From Jeotgalicoccus nanhaiensis (GTDB lineage Bacteria > Bacillota > Bacilli > Staphylococcales > Salinicoccaceae): a DNA stretch of 64,000 nucleotides. The position numbers were made by a program, and so were the translations under genes. Below the pieces are notes generated by a model. That model was not told where the DNA came from and made no database searches. It was given only the letters and a program-made list of their open reading frames with translations. The first letter of the stretch is position 1, and each line of letters starts with the position of its first letter. Positions 28,910 through 36,130 of the stretch are shown here, piece by piece. Location of the stretch: contig SPPL01000001.1 of assembly GCA_004570955.1 (NCBI GenBank), positions 310,001 to 374,000 of the forward strand, read 5' to 3'.

Positions 28910-29602
28910 TCAGCGTTTATCGACTGCTTTAGACAGAGTATCTCCAATAATCTGGATGATAAAAACGATGATCAGAATTACTACAGTTGCAACGAGTGTG
29001 ACATCCGGCTGGTTTCTTGTGAAGCCGACCATATAGGCGAGGTTACCAAGACCTCCCGCACCGATAACTCCGGCGATTGCAGTAGAGCCGACAAGCATAA
29101 TTGATGTCACCGTGATACCGGAAATGAGAGCAGGCAGCGATTCCGGAATCAGCACTTTCCAAATGATAGTCCACGTGTTCGCTCCCATCGATTCAGCCGC
29201 TTCAATAACACCCTTGTCGATTTCCTTCAGACCGATTTCAACGAGACGGGCAAAGAAGGGCGCTGCACCGATAATCAGTGCAGGAAGCGCACCATTTGAA
29301 CCCATTACCGTTCCCATAATTGCTTTTGTGAACGGCATAATTAAAATAATTAAAATGATAAATGGTATTGCTCTGAAGAGGTTAACAATAAATGATGTTG
29401 CGCCGTAAACCGGTTTTGACACACCGTTATGACTTTTATTCGATAAGAATAAAATAATACCGAGTATCAGCCCGATCAGGAAGGCCAGTGCAGTTGCTAT
29501 CACGGTCATATAAATTGTTTCGTAAGTCGCTTCTAAAACTGCATCCCATTTCACGTTTTCGAAGGCGAACATTTCTTTAAATGCTGTCAGAAATTCATTC
29601 AT
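28910..29602 (-). CDS. metP: MetP methionine ABC permease
   Basis: 230 aa, five membrane helices. The EAA loop is EAAESMGANTWTIIWKVLIP near residue 136, which contacts the ATPase. Inner-membrane permease of the methionine importer. The start overlaps the metN stop by four bases (ATGA). Confidence 0.94.
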   Translation of the reverse strand: MNEFLTAFKEMFAFENVKWDAVLEATYETIYMTVIATALAFLIGLILGIILFLSNKSHNGVSKPVYGATSFIVNLFRAIPFIILIILIMPFTKAIMGTVMGSNGALPALIIGAAPFFARLVEIGLKEIDKGVIEAAESMGANTWTIIWKVLIPESLPALISGITVTSIMLVGSTAIAGVIGAGGLGNLAYMVGFTRNQPDVTLVATVVILIIVFIIQIIGDTLSKAVDKR

Positions 29603-30621
29603 TTACTTTCAACCTCCAGCGTGACATCGTGTTTTTTAAACTCTGCAGTAATTTGTTCCAGTGTTTCCTGATTAATATCGAGGGCGATATAAAGATGACC
29701 GTATGATTCCTGATTCGTCTGCTTAATATTTCCTGACAGGATATTTACATCAAGACCGTAATTCCGGATAACTTGAGAGACAATCGGCGATTTTGTGCGG
29801 GTGCCGACAAATGTCAGCTTAACGATAGTTGAAGTCGGGAAAGCTTCTTTTATTTCTTCCATGGCTACTGCGTGGTCATCATCCGAAATATCATCCTTAA
29901 CGAAACGTTTCGTTACATTTGACTGAGGATTCTGGAACAGTTCGATAACTGGCCCCACTTCCACTACTTTACCGTTTTCCATGACAGCTGCCCGGTCGCA
30001 TATTTTTCTGATAACATGCATTTCGTGCGTAATCAGCACGATGGTCAAGTTCATCTTTTTCGTAATATCGACGAGCAGGTCAAGCACTTCATCTGTCGTT
30101 TCAGGATCCAGAGCACTGGTCGCTTCATCGCACAGCAGAACCTGTGGTTCATTCGACAGCGCTCTCGCAATGCCGACGCGCTGTTTCTGGCCGCCGGACA
30201 GCTCACTCGGGTAGTTGTTTTCGCGGCCTTCCAGACCAACCAGCCTTATCAGTTCCGAAACACGCAGCTGCCGTTCTTTTTTAGGTACACCTGCGATTTC
30301 CAGCGGAAAGCTGATATTTTCAGCGACTGTTCGTGACCAGAGCAGGTTAAAATGCTGAAATATCATCGATACTTTTTGACGTTTTTGCCGCAGTTCTTTC
30401 ATCGTCATGCCGCTGATTTCATCACCGGTTACTGTAACAGTCCCTTCCGTCGGCTGCTCCAGTCCATTCAAGAGACGAATCAGCGTGGATTTGCCGGCGC
30501 CCGAGTAGCCGATAACTCCAAAAATTTCACCTTTCTTCACATTCAGACCGACATTATCTACTGCCGTTATATTTTGATTTTTAGTTTTAAATATTTTAGT
30601 CACATTACTAATATCTATCAT
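29599..30621 (-). CDS. metN: MetN methionine ABC ATPase
   Basis: 340 aa. Walker A GYSGAGKST near residue 38, signature LSGGQKQR near residue 141, Walker B VLLCDEATSALDP near residue 161, then a C-terminal NIL (ACT-like) domain from about residue 265 that senses methionine for trans-inhibition. ATPase of the importer. First gene after the SAM riboswitch. Confidence 0.95.
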   Translation of the reverse strand: MIDISNVTKIFKTKNQNITAVDNVGLNVKKGEIFGVIGYSGAGKSTLIRLLNGLEQPTEGTVTVTGDEISGMTMKELRQKRQKVSMIFQHFNLLWSRTVAENISFPLEIAGVPKKERQLRVSELIRLVGLEGRENNYPSELSGGQKQRVGIARALSNEPQVLLCDEATSALDPETTDEVLDLLVDITKKMNLTIVLITHEMHVIRKICDRAAVMENGKVVEVGPVIELFQNPQSNVTKRFVKDDISDDDHAVAMEEIKEAFPTSTIVKLTFVGTRTKSPIVSQVIRNYGLDVNILSGNIKQTNQESYGHLYIALDINQETLEQITAEFKKHDVTLEVESK

Positions 30622-30657
30622 TATATATAAATCCCTTCCCTTTCCAGGAGAACAATT

Positions 30658-30808
30658 AAAAAAACCTACTCCAAAAATGAGTAGGCTTTTAAACGTTCAT
30701 TACGCCTCTCATCTGAGGATATTAATCCAGTGATTTGGCACCTTGTCACGATGACGGTTGCCGTGGCTTCTAAGGGCACATCCCTCCACCACTCTTGATA
30801 AGAGTTAA
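30658..30808 (-). promoter_or_regulatory. metN: SAM-I riboswitch (S-box) with terminator
   Basis: On the - strand: CTTATCAAGAG, GGTGGAGGGA, GCCC...GAAGCC, CGGCAACC and the AAGGTGCCAAATC helix, all in S-box order. It ends in terminator CCTACTC...GAGTAGG plus seven T (30687-30658). High SAM should stop metNPQ transcription. Confidence 0.96.
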
Positions 30809-30824
30809 TATTTGATTGAAATTC

Positions 30825-30853
30825 ATATTATCAGACTATTCTTTATTAGTCAA
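30825..30853 (-). promoter_or_regulatory. metN: Sigma-A promoter of metNPQ
   Basis: -35 TTGACT (30853-30848), 17-base spacer, -10 TAATAT (30830-30825) on the - strand. The -35 overlaps the yusE stop codon. Predicted start lies just before the aptamer. Confidence 0.75.
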
Positions 30854-31160
30854 TCAGAAATTCTTCCAGAACTTCGTTTAAATAAGTAACAGATTGAAAT
30901 GCGTAGACTTCCCTGACAAGTTTGCCGTTTTTAAACAGCAGCAGTGCTGGCGCAGAACGAATCTGATATTTATCTATCAGTGTTTTATAAAAATTTAAGT
31001 TGATGCGTTCATAGCTGATTTCTCTTGCAGAAGCAGCGACGCTGAGCATCGTTTCTGAGATATCGCATGTTTTGCACATCGTTGCATAGCCGAAAATAAT
31101 ATAATACTCTCTATCCTGTATATTCTTTAATATATTTTCCGTTGAAATTGTTTCCTTCAC
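30846..31160 (-). CDS. yusE: Thioredoxin-like protein YusE
   Basis: 104 aa thioredoxin fold with a CKTC redox pair (residues 29-32) in GYATMCKTCD and the cis-proline in IRSAPALLLF. GTG start, with AAGGTAAG upstream, inside the end of yusF (50-base overlap). Matches the B. subtilis yusE-yusF-gcvH order. Substrate unknown; cytoplasmic. Confidence 0.82.
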   Translation of the reverse strand: MKETISTENILKNIQDREYYIIFGYATMCKTCDISETMLSVAASAREISYERINLNFYKTLIDKYQIRSAPALLLFKNGKLVREVYAFQSVTYLNEVLEEFLID

Positions 31161-31518
31161 GATAAAACTTACCTTTCATTATTAGGCTCGTATCTACATA
31201 AAAACCGTGTCTGAGCAAGAGGTTTGCAAGGTAGTCATGCGGACAGCGTCCGACTTCCCCGAATTTGGGATCTATATAAATATGAGTACTTTCACTAAGA
31301 TGTTTTTTAAACCATTTACGAATTTTTCTTCCTTCCTTATCCGCATCGGATAAAATGAATATTTGAGAATCGCCAAGCTGATCAATAATCTCATCCAGTT
31401 TTGAAATACCCATCGTACCGAAGGTGCAAATTATCTGTACAGGTTCCACCAGCACTTCTTCCAATCTGCGCTTATCCGTTTTTCCCTCAACAATGAGTAC
31501 TTTATCAGAAAGATTCAT
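31111..31518 (-). CDS. yusF: TOPRIM-domain protein YusF
   Basis: 135 aa from ATG 31518 with AAGGGTG upstream; the GTG at 31527 overlaps that ribosome site. TOPRIM fold: VLIVEGKTDKRRL supplies the conserved glutamate, and FILSDADKEGRKIRKW the DxD motif. Small stand-alone TOPRIM proteins of this type resemble RNase M5/OLD-like nucleases, but the specific target is not known. Confidence 0.8.
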   Translation of the reverse strand: MNLSDKVLIVEGKTDKRRLEEVLVEPVQIICTFGTMGISKLDEIIDQLGDSQIFILSDADKEGRKIRKWFKKHLSESTHIYIDPKFGEVGRCPHDYLANLLLRHGFYVDTSLIMKGKFYREGNNFNGKYIKEYTG

Positions 31519-31575
31519 CCGTATCACCCTTAGTTAAATTTTTAATATAAATTCACTTTAAGCAATAAATATAGG

Positions 31576-31606
31576 TTTTAAAAAAACTCCGGACAAAAGT
31601 CCAGAG
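31576..31606 (-). terminator. Terminator of gcvH
   Basis: CTCCGGAC (31587-31594) with GTCCAGAG (31599-31606), one mismatch-like G-T pair, then TTTTTTT on the - strand. Confidence 0.85.
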
Positions 31607-31614
31607 CTAAGTTA

Positions 31615-31995
31615 TTATTTCTCGATTACTGCCTGGTAACCAGCAGCATCAAGAAGGTTATCTAATTCGCTTTCATCTGAAAGTTCAACTTTCAGCATCC
31701 AAGCACCTTCGTATGGATTTTCGTTAACAAGTTCCGGACTGTCCTCAAGCTCTTCGTTAACAGCAACTATAGAACCGGAAACCGGTGCATATAATTCAGA
31801 AACAGTTTTCACTGATTCCACGCTGCCGAAAGAATCACCTGTAGAGATGTCGTCGCCTTCTTCTGGAAGTTCGACAAATACGATATCTCCAAGTTCAGAC
31901 TGTGCAAAGTCAGTAATACCGATTGTTACAGTATTTCCTTCAACTATAATCCACTCATGATCTTCGCTGTACTTTAAATCTTGTGGTAATGACAC
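31615..31995 (-). CDS. gcvH: Glycine cleavage system H protein
   Basis: 126 aa. Lipoyl-bearing Lys63 in [15 protein letters not shown]. It shuttles the aminomethyl group in glycine cleavage and, in Firmicutes, is also a relay in lipoate assembly onto other enzymes. GTG start after AAGGGAGG. No gcvT or gcvP nearby, as usual for this gene in the group. Confidence 0.95.
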   Translation of the reverse strand: MSLPQDLKYSEDHEWIIVEGNTVTIGITDFAQSELGDIVFVELPEEGDDISTGDSFGSVESVKTVSELYAPVSGSIVAVNEELEDSPELVNENPYEGAWMLKVELSDESELDNLLDAAGYQAVIEK

Positions 31996-32061
31996 GCTAA
32001 AACCTCCCTTTTAACTTATCATACTTATTGTTGCACAATTGCCATACTTTAGGCAAGTGAA

Positions 32062-32418
32062 TTAATTCAATAATGCATTTTTATAAGTTTCTTCTTTAAA
32101 ACCTAATAACACATCATCATCAAGTACAACCATCGGCCGCTTAATCAGCATGCCGTCACTTGCGAGCAGTTCCAGTTTCTCTTCTTCACTCAAATCATGA
32201 AGACGTTCTTTTAATCCGAGCTCTTTAAATTTAGTGCCCCGCTTGTTAAAAAAGTCATCAATTGAATGCGACGATTTGTCGAGGATACCTTTCAGCGTAT
32301 CTTTAGCCGGTACATGCTTAACCATATCAATTTCAGTAAACTCCAGATTATTATCTGCTAAAAACTTTTTGCCCTTGCGGCAAGTCGTGCATTTAGGGTA
32401 TTCGTAAAATGTAATCAT
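32062..32418 (-). CDS. yusI: ArsC/Spx-family protein YusI
   Basis: 118 aa from ATG 32418 after GGAGGATAAC; the longer frame has no ribosome site. Thioredoxin-like ArsC/Spx family with a CTTC pair at residues 10-13 in YPKCTTCRKG, and KRPMVVLDD near residue 95. Likely a thiol-redox or regulator-like protein rather than arsenate reductase. Sits next to gcvH as in B. subtilis. Confidence 0.85.
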   Translation of the reverse strand: MITFYEYPKCTTCRKGKKFLADNNLEFTEIDMVKHVPAKDTLKGILDKSSHSIDDFFNKRGTKFKELGLKERLHDLSEEEKLELLASDGMLIKRPMVVLDDDVLLGFKEETYKNALLN

Positions 32419-32492
32419 AGTTATCCTCCCGAATAAGAAATTATTCTTACACTTATAATACCCCAGATAAAGTAAATTAGACATATGCAAAA

Positions 32493-32530
32493 ACGAAAAA
32501 AGTCCGAAACCTCAGGGGAAGGTTTCGGAC
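32493..32530. terminator. Terminator downstream of aroD
   Basis: GTCCGAAACCT pairs with AGGTTTCGGAC around a short CAGGGGA loop; the - strand has a six-T run after it. It is 100 bases beyond the aroD stop, and nothing else is seen in that gap. Confidence 0.88.
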
Positions 32531-32634
32531 AAAGGGGCTGGGGAGAAGAGTTAAGTTTTCATATCTTCTGGTTCCCATTTTATCAGCTGGTTATTATTCT
32601 TTCGTTAACCTGCTGTAAAGATTGCTTAATATTT

Positions 32635-33351
32635 TTATCTGGTAAATATTTCACGCAATTGTGTTACATGAATCTGTCCCGGAGCCGCATCCCTTGATAC
32701 AAAGCCGTAGGTTAGTGCCGAAGCCGCTTCTCCCTCTGCCGTACGCGTGTCTTTTCCGAGTTCTCCCATAGAGATTCCAATTATTTTGTCTCCGTACTTT
32801 TGTTTAGCACTTTTCACAGCTCCAGTGACTTTGTCCACATCCTTCTTTTCATGAGGGAAGTAAGCAACTTTGTATAAATCTCCGCCGAGCGTGTGCATTT
32901 TATTAATAATCGATAAAATTTCTCCGCTTGAGGGTGTACGCTTAAAATCGTGATGACTCATCAGGCATTTCACATTATTGGCACGCGCAGTTTTGCAGAC
33001 AGATGCTGTAATTTTATCGCCGGATTGAACTTCGATATCGATATAGTCAATATCCATTGTCTGACAGACAGCGTTTAAGAGCGCTTCGTACTCAACTGTT
33101 GTTTTTGAACCGCTGCCGCCCTCTTTCGCCGTGCGGTATGTATAAATAATTTCTTTGTTCAGCGGTTTAAAATAATCTATAATATATCTGACTTTTTTGC
33201 CGTGATCCTCCCGGTTCAACGCATCGAAAACATCTCCGCGTATCTCCACGATATCAAAAGCGTCTATATTCTCTTTCGCTTTTTGAATTTCTTCTTTAAT
33301 TTCGTCATCATTATGACCTGATAAAGTGACGACAATCTTCGTTGTATTCAT
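32635..33351 (-). CDS. aroD: 3-dehydroquinate dehydratase, type I
   Basis: 238 aa class I enzyme of the shikimate pathway. Schiff-base Lys161 in GGDLYKVAYFP and the catalytic histidine of MSHHDF (133-134). EIRGD near residue 36 and IGISMGELGKDTR near residue 193 bind substrate. Dehydrates 3-dehydroquinate to 3-dehydroshikimate. Monocistronic; not grouped with other aro genes. Ribosome site AAGGGG. Confidence 0.94.
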   Translation of the reverse strand: MNTTKIVVTLSGHNDDEIKEEIQKAKENIDAFDIVEIRGDVFDALNREDHGKKVRYIIDYFKPLNKEIIYTYRTAKEGGSGSKTTVEYEALLNAVCQTMDIDYIDIEVQSGDKITASVCKTARANNVKCLMSHHDFKRTPSSGEILSIINKMHTLGGDLYKVAYFPHEKKDVDKVTGAVKSAKQKYGDKIIGISMGELGKDTRTAEGEAASALTYGFVSRDAAPGQIHVTQLREIFTR

Positions 33352-33445
33352 AAGTTTTCCCCTTTGTGCGTTCTGAATGCTATTGATAGCTATTTCAATC
33401 TAATGGTATCATAAAACCATTATAGTATCCCGGGGGTTAAAGTAA

Positions 33446-34036
33446 ATGAAAAAAATTAAACTGCTGACTTTGCTGGCATTCACAGCCATGCTGTTTGCGG
33501 CATGCAATGATAATACTGATAAAGAAAATACCGGCACAGCTGAATCTTCAGAAACTGCATCTCTTGAAGAGGATAAAGATCTTTTTGACAGCGAAGAGGA
33601 AAATGAAATTGAAATCGATGAAGTTGATGAAGTTGCAGTCGAATCAGCAAAATCAGAGAGCGATAATTATCAGCTGGGCGAGCCCGTTGAAATCGACGGC
33701 ATTACAGTAACAATTAATGATGCCTTTATGACAGACGAGCGCAACGATACGAATATTATCGATGTCAGCGGCGTGCTCGTTCTCGACATTACATATGAAA
33801 ACGGCACAGACCAGACATTCCCGGCAGGGCGAGATATTACACTTGAAGCGGACGGTGAACTCGCACACAGCTACGAACTCGACAGCATCTTCCCTGCCGA
33901 CCTTGCTCCAGGTGAAAGTATAACCGGCCAAATGTCCTACGGCTTAGTATCCGCACCTGAAAATATGGTTGCTGTATTTGAACCCTTGATGAATTCAGAA
34001 GGTAAGACTGCGGTTTTTGATATAGTTGTTGAATAA
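33446..34036 (+). CDS. DUF4352-like lipoprotein
   Basis: 196 aa. Lipoprotein signal peptide with lipobox FAAC and anchor Cys20, then about 50 acidic residues (Glu/Asp-rich, low complexity) as a linker. The C-terminal ~120 residues form a beta-rich domain with DGITVTINDA, VLVLDITYENGTDQTF and DLAPGESITGQMSYG, the telling pattern of DUF4352 domains. Surface protein of unknown function. Ribosome site GGGGGTT. Confidence 0.8.
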   Translation: MKKIKLLTLLAFTAMLFAACNDNTDKENTGTAESSETASLEEDKDLFDSEEENEIEIDEVDEVAVESAKSESDNYQLGEPVEIDGITVTINDAFMTDERNDTNIIDVSGVLVLDITYENGTDQTFPAGRDITLEADGELAHSYELDSIFPADLAPGESITGQMSYGLVSAPENMVAVFEPLMNSEGKTAVFDIVVE

Positions 34037-34059
34037 TTTTAGGTTTTGCTGGGTGGTGG

Positions 34060-34213
34060 TGGTTGGGGTGGCGTGTGCCACCGTGGATTCTCCGTGGCGC
34101 GGGATTGGGTGGCGCGTGCCACCGTGGATTCTCCGTGGCGCGGGAATGAGCGGCGTGTGCCGCCGTGGATTCTCGATGGCGCGGGAGCGGACGGCGTGTG
34201 CCACCGTGGATAA
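34060..34213. repeat. 41-bp tandem repeat array B, about 3.7 units
   Basis: TGCCACCGTGG recurs at 34076, 34117 and 34199, with the variant TGCCGCCGTGG at 34158, so the period is exactly 41. Each unit holds a hairpin GTGGC-GTGT-GCCAC followed by CGTGGATTCTCCGTGGCGCGGG. In the third copy both arms change together (GCGGC/GCCGC), keeping the stem. It lies between the convergent lipoprotein and ohr-like genes. No coding evidence. Confidence 0.92.
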
Positions 34214-34312
34214 ATTCATCTCTCTTTGACTGACTAAACTCACTACCAGGTCAATGAACAACATAAGATTCCTAAAATCACTATAAAAACTCCAGCATCA
34301 TCTTTACACCAA

Positions 34313-34337
34313 TAAAAAAGAGCCCGCACGGGGCTCT
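34313..34337 (-). terminator. Terminator of the ohr-like gene
   Basis: AGAGCCC (34319-34325) with GGGCTCT (34331-34337), then TTTTTTATT on the - strand. Confidence 0.9.
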
Positions 34338-34359
34338 GGTTTTTATCTTCTATAAATTA

Positions 34360-34767
34360 TTACACTACTTCTACTGATAAATCCACGTCGATGTTGCCGC
34401 GTGTTGCTTTAGAGTAAGGGCAGAAATCGTGTGCCTGCTCTAAATATTTTTCAGCGTCTTCCTGAGACATGTTTTTAACTTTAGCTTTAATATCTACACC
34501 AAGTTTAACGCCTTCGCCATCTTCTTCAAGGCGTACTGTTAAAGTAACTTCCGGCTCTGCATCACGAACGCCGCCTTTTTTAATCATTAAATCAAAGGCA
34601 CCGTTAAAGCAGGAAGCATATCCCGCAGCGAATAACTGTTCAGGGTTAACACCCTCGCCATCCTGATCCGGCGGAATTACCGGTGAATCAATCGCTTTGT
34701 CTTCTGTTGCCACGTGACCTTTGCGGCCCCCTGTGTTTACTGCACTGATTTCATATTTAACTGCCAT
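34360..34767 (-). CDS. OsmC/Ohr family peroxiredoxin
   Basis: 135 aa, Ohr-type length. The two redox cysteines are in [10 protein letters not shown] (about 53) and [13 protein letters not shown] (about 117), with the Gly-rich NTGGRKGHV start of Ohr. Reduces organic hydroperoxides with lipoyl partners. Ribosome site AGGAGGCAG; monocistronic with its own terminator. No OhrR regulator nearby. Confidence 0.88.
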   Translation of the reverse strand: MAVKYEISAVNTGGRKGHVATEDKAIDSPVIPPDQDGEGVNPEQLFAAGYASCFNGAFDLMIKKGGVRDAEPEVTLTVRLEEDGEGVKLGVDIKAKVKNMSQEDAEKYLEQAHDFCPYSKATRGNIDVDLSVEVV

Positions 34768-34891
34768 TATAACTGCCTCCTAATTTTTTAATTACAATTC
34801 AATCTTACTAATGAATTGAACTTATATCCAAGCATAACATTTATCCACAAAAATGAAGCCGCAATAAATACAGCCTCATCTTCGTTCTTAT

Positions 34892-35101
34892 TTATTTTTT
34901 AAATTTTTCCGATACTTTGTCTGACGCTTTGTCGATAGAGTCATGAGCTTTGTCCGATGCTTTATCTACATACTCTTTCGCTTTGCCGGCATTCTTCTCG
35001 TTCTTGCCTTCTTTTTCTTTATCTTTGTCTCCGGTAGCGTTGCCGATTGTTTCTTTTGCATTACCTTTTAATTGTTCTAATTTGCTGTCTTTTTCTGCCA
35101 T
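34892..35101 (-). CDS. CsbD-family stress protein
   Basis: 69 aa, very charged (Lys/Glu/Asp) and helical; LKGNAKETIGNATGDK is the CsbD signature, and DKASDKAHDSIDKASDKVSEK repeats follow. Members are general-stress proteins with no known activity. A sigma-B-like promoter lies upstream. Confidence 0.85.
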   Translation of the reverse strand: MAEKDSKLEQLKGNAKETIGNATGDKDKEKEGKNEKNAGKAKEYVDKASDKAHDSIDKASDKVSEKFKK

Positions 35102-35150
35102 TTAAAAACACTCCTTAATTAATTAAATAGTATTTTTGTACAGTTAATGT

Positions 35151-35175
35151 ATTCCCCCTCAAATAAATGCTAAAC
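35151..35175 (-). promoter_or_regulatory. Sigma-B-type promoter of the csbD-like gene
   Basis: On the - strand GTTTAG (35175-35170), 13-base spacer, then GGGAAT (35156-35151), against the sigma-B consensus GTTTAA-N12-14-GGGTAT. It is 50 bases before the start codon. Confidence 0.75.
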
Positions 35176-35223
35176 ATTTATACAAAAAATACCCAATCCT
35201 TCACCAGGATTGGGTATTCAATA

Positions 35224-35583
35224 TGGAGACGGCGGGAGTTGAACCCGCGTCCAGAGACCTCGCAGCATTTCTTTCTACGTGTGTAGTTCATTATTAAGTT
35301 TCACATGAATGATGGCAATGAACGAACCTCATTCCATGCTAGTCCGATTAATCTCTTCCATTTAGTCTTCCGACCGCAGACTAAAGGGCGTATCCTATTA
35401 TAGTTGAATCATCGTCACGGGCCATAGGCAAGCTCATGGGATGATGCAGAGCGCTCTTAGGCAGCTACTGCGAAATTGTTTTGTTTGCCAGTTATTATAA
35501 ACTGAGTATCGTTGATGACGAAGCCGAAACCTCCGACACGCTTAAAATGCCCGAATAGCCCCTGTCGAATCCGGAACGTCCCC
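35224..35583 (-). ncRNA. ssrA: tmRNA (ssrA)
   Basis: 360 nt on the - strand. 5' end GGGGACGTTCCGGATTCGAC and 3' T-arm GGGTTCAACTCCCGCCGTCTCCA with encoded CCA form the tRNA-like half. The tag reading frame (35489-35457) gives GKQNNFAVAA then TAA, one residue from the staphylococcal tag GKSNNFAVAA. It rescues stalled ribosomes with SmpB, encoded just upstream. Confidence 0.97.
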
Positions 35584-35623
35584 GGATTATTTAATATTAC
35601 GGCTGATTTGCCGAGCACTTATT

Positions 35624-35652
35624 ATTATAACACGATAAAAACCCGTTGACAA
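35624..35652 (-). promoter_or_regulatory. ssrA: Sigma-A promoter of ssrA
   Basis: -35 TTGTCA (35652-35647), exact 17-base spacer, -10 TATAAT (35629-35624) on the - strand. It starts next to the smpB stop and overlaps a weak CCGTT/AACGG hairpin plus T-run. Confidence 0.82.
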
Positions 35653-35653
35653 A

Positions 35654-36124
35654 TTAACGGAACTGCTCCTTCATTGCACGGTCAATCTCGCGTTTCATCT
35701 GTTTCTTCTTCAGATCCTGGCGTTTATCGTATTTCTTCTTACCCGTTGCGATGCCTAAAAGCACCTTGCACATGCCGTTTTTAATATATAGTTTAAGCGG
35801 AATAATCGCGTTCCCCGGTTCCTGCATATGCCCTCTAAGTTTATTAATTTCTTTACGGTGCAGGAGCAGCTTACGCGTACGGAGAGGCTCGTGGTTAAAA
35901 CGGTTCCCCTCTTCATACGGCGCAATGTGCATATTATAAACGTACATTTCATTATTATAGACCCGCGCATACGAGTCTTTTAAGTTCGCCGACCCGCGGC
36001 GGATCGATTTAATTTCAGTACCCCTAAGCACAAGCCCCGCTTCAATCGTGTCATCGATAGAATAATCATGACCCGCTTTGCGGTTTTGTGCCAGCGGCCT
36101 CGTTTTCTGGTTGCTTTTACTCAT
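35654..36124 (-). CDS. smpB: SmpB, tmRNA-binding protein
   Basis: 156 aa OB-fold protein. Conserved [22 protein letters not shown] beginning, then the basic helical tail [18 protein letters not shown] that enters the ribosomal A-site. Required for tmRNA trans-translation. Directly before ssrA and six bases after the rnr stop, as in staphylococci. Confidence 0.96.
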   Translation of the reverse strand: MSKSNQKTRPLAQNRKAGHDYSIDDTIEAGLVLRGTEIKSIRRGSANLKDSYARVYNNEMYVYNMHIAPYEEGNRFNHEPLRTRKLLLHRKEINKLRGHMQEPGNAIIPLKLYIKNGMCKVLLGIATGKKKYDKRQDLKKKQMKREIDRAMKEQFR

Positions 36125-36130
36125 AAGCCT

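Noticed and set aside
33995-34264. Open frame of 89 codons opposite array B
   Set aside because: It comes from the GC-rich 41-bp repeat, has no ribosome site and overlaps the lipoprotein gene end.
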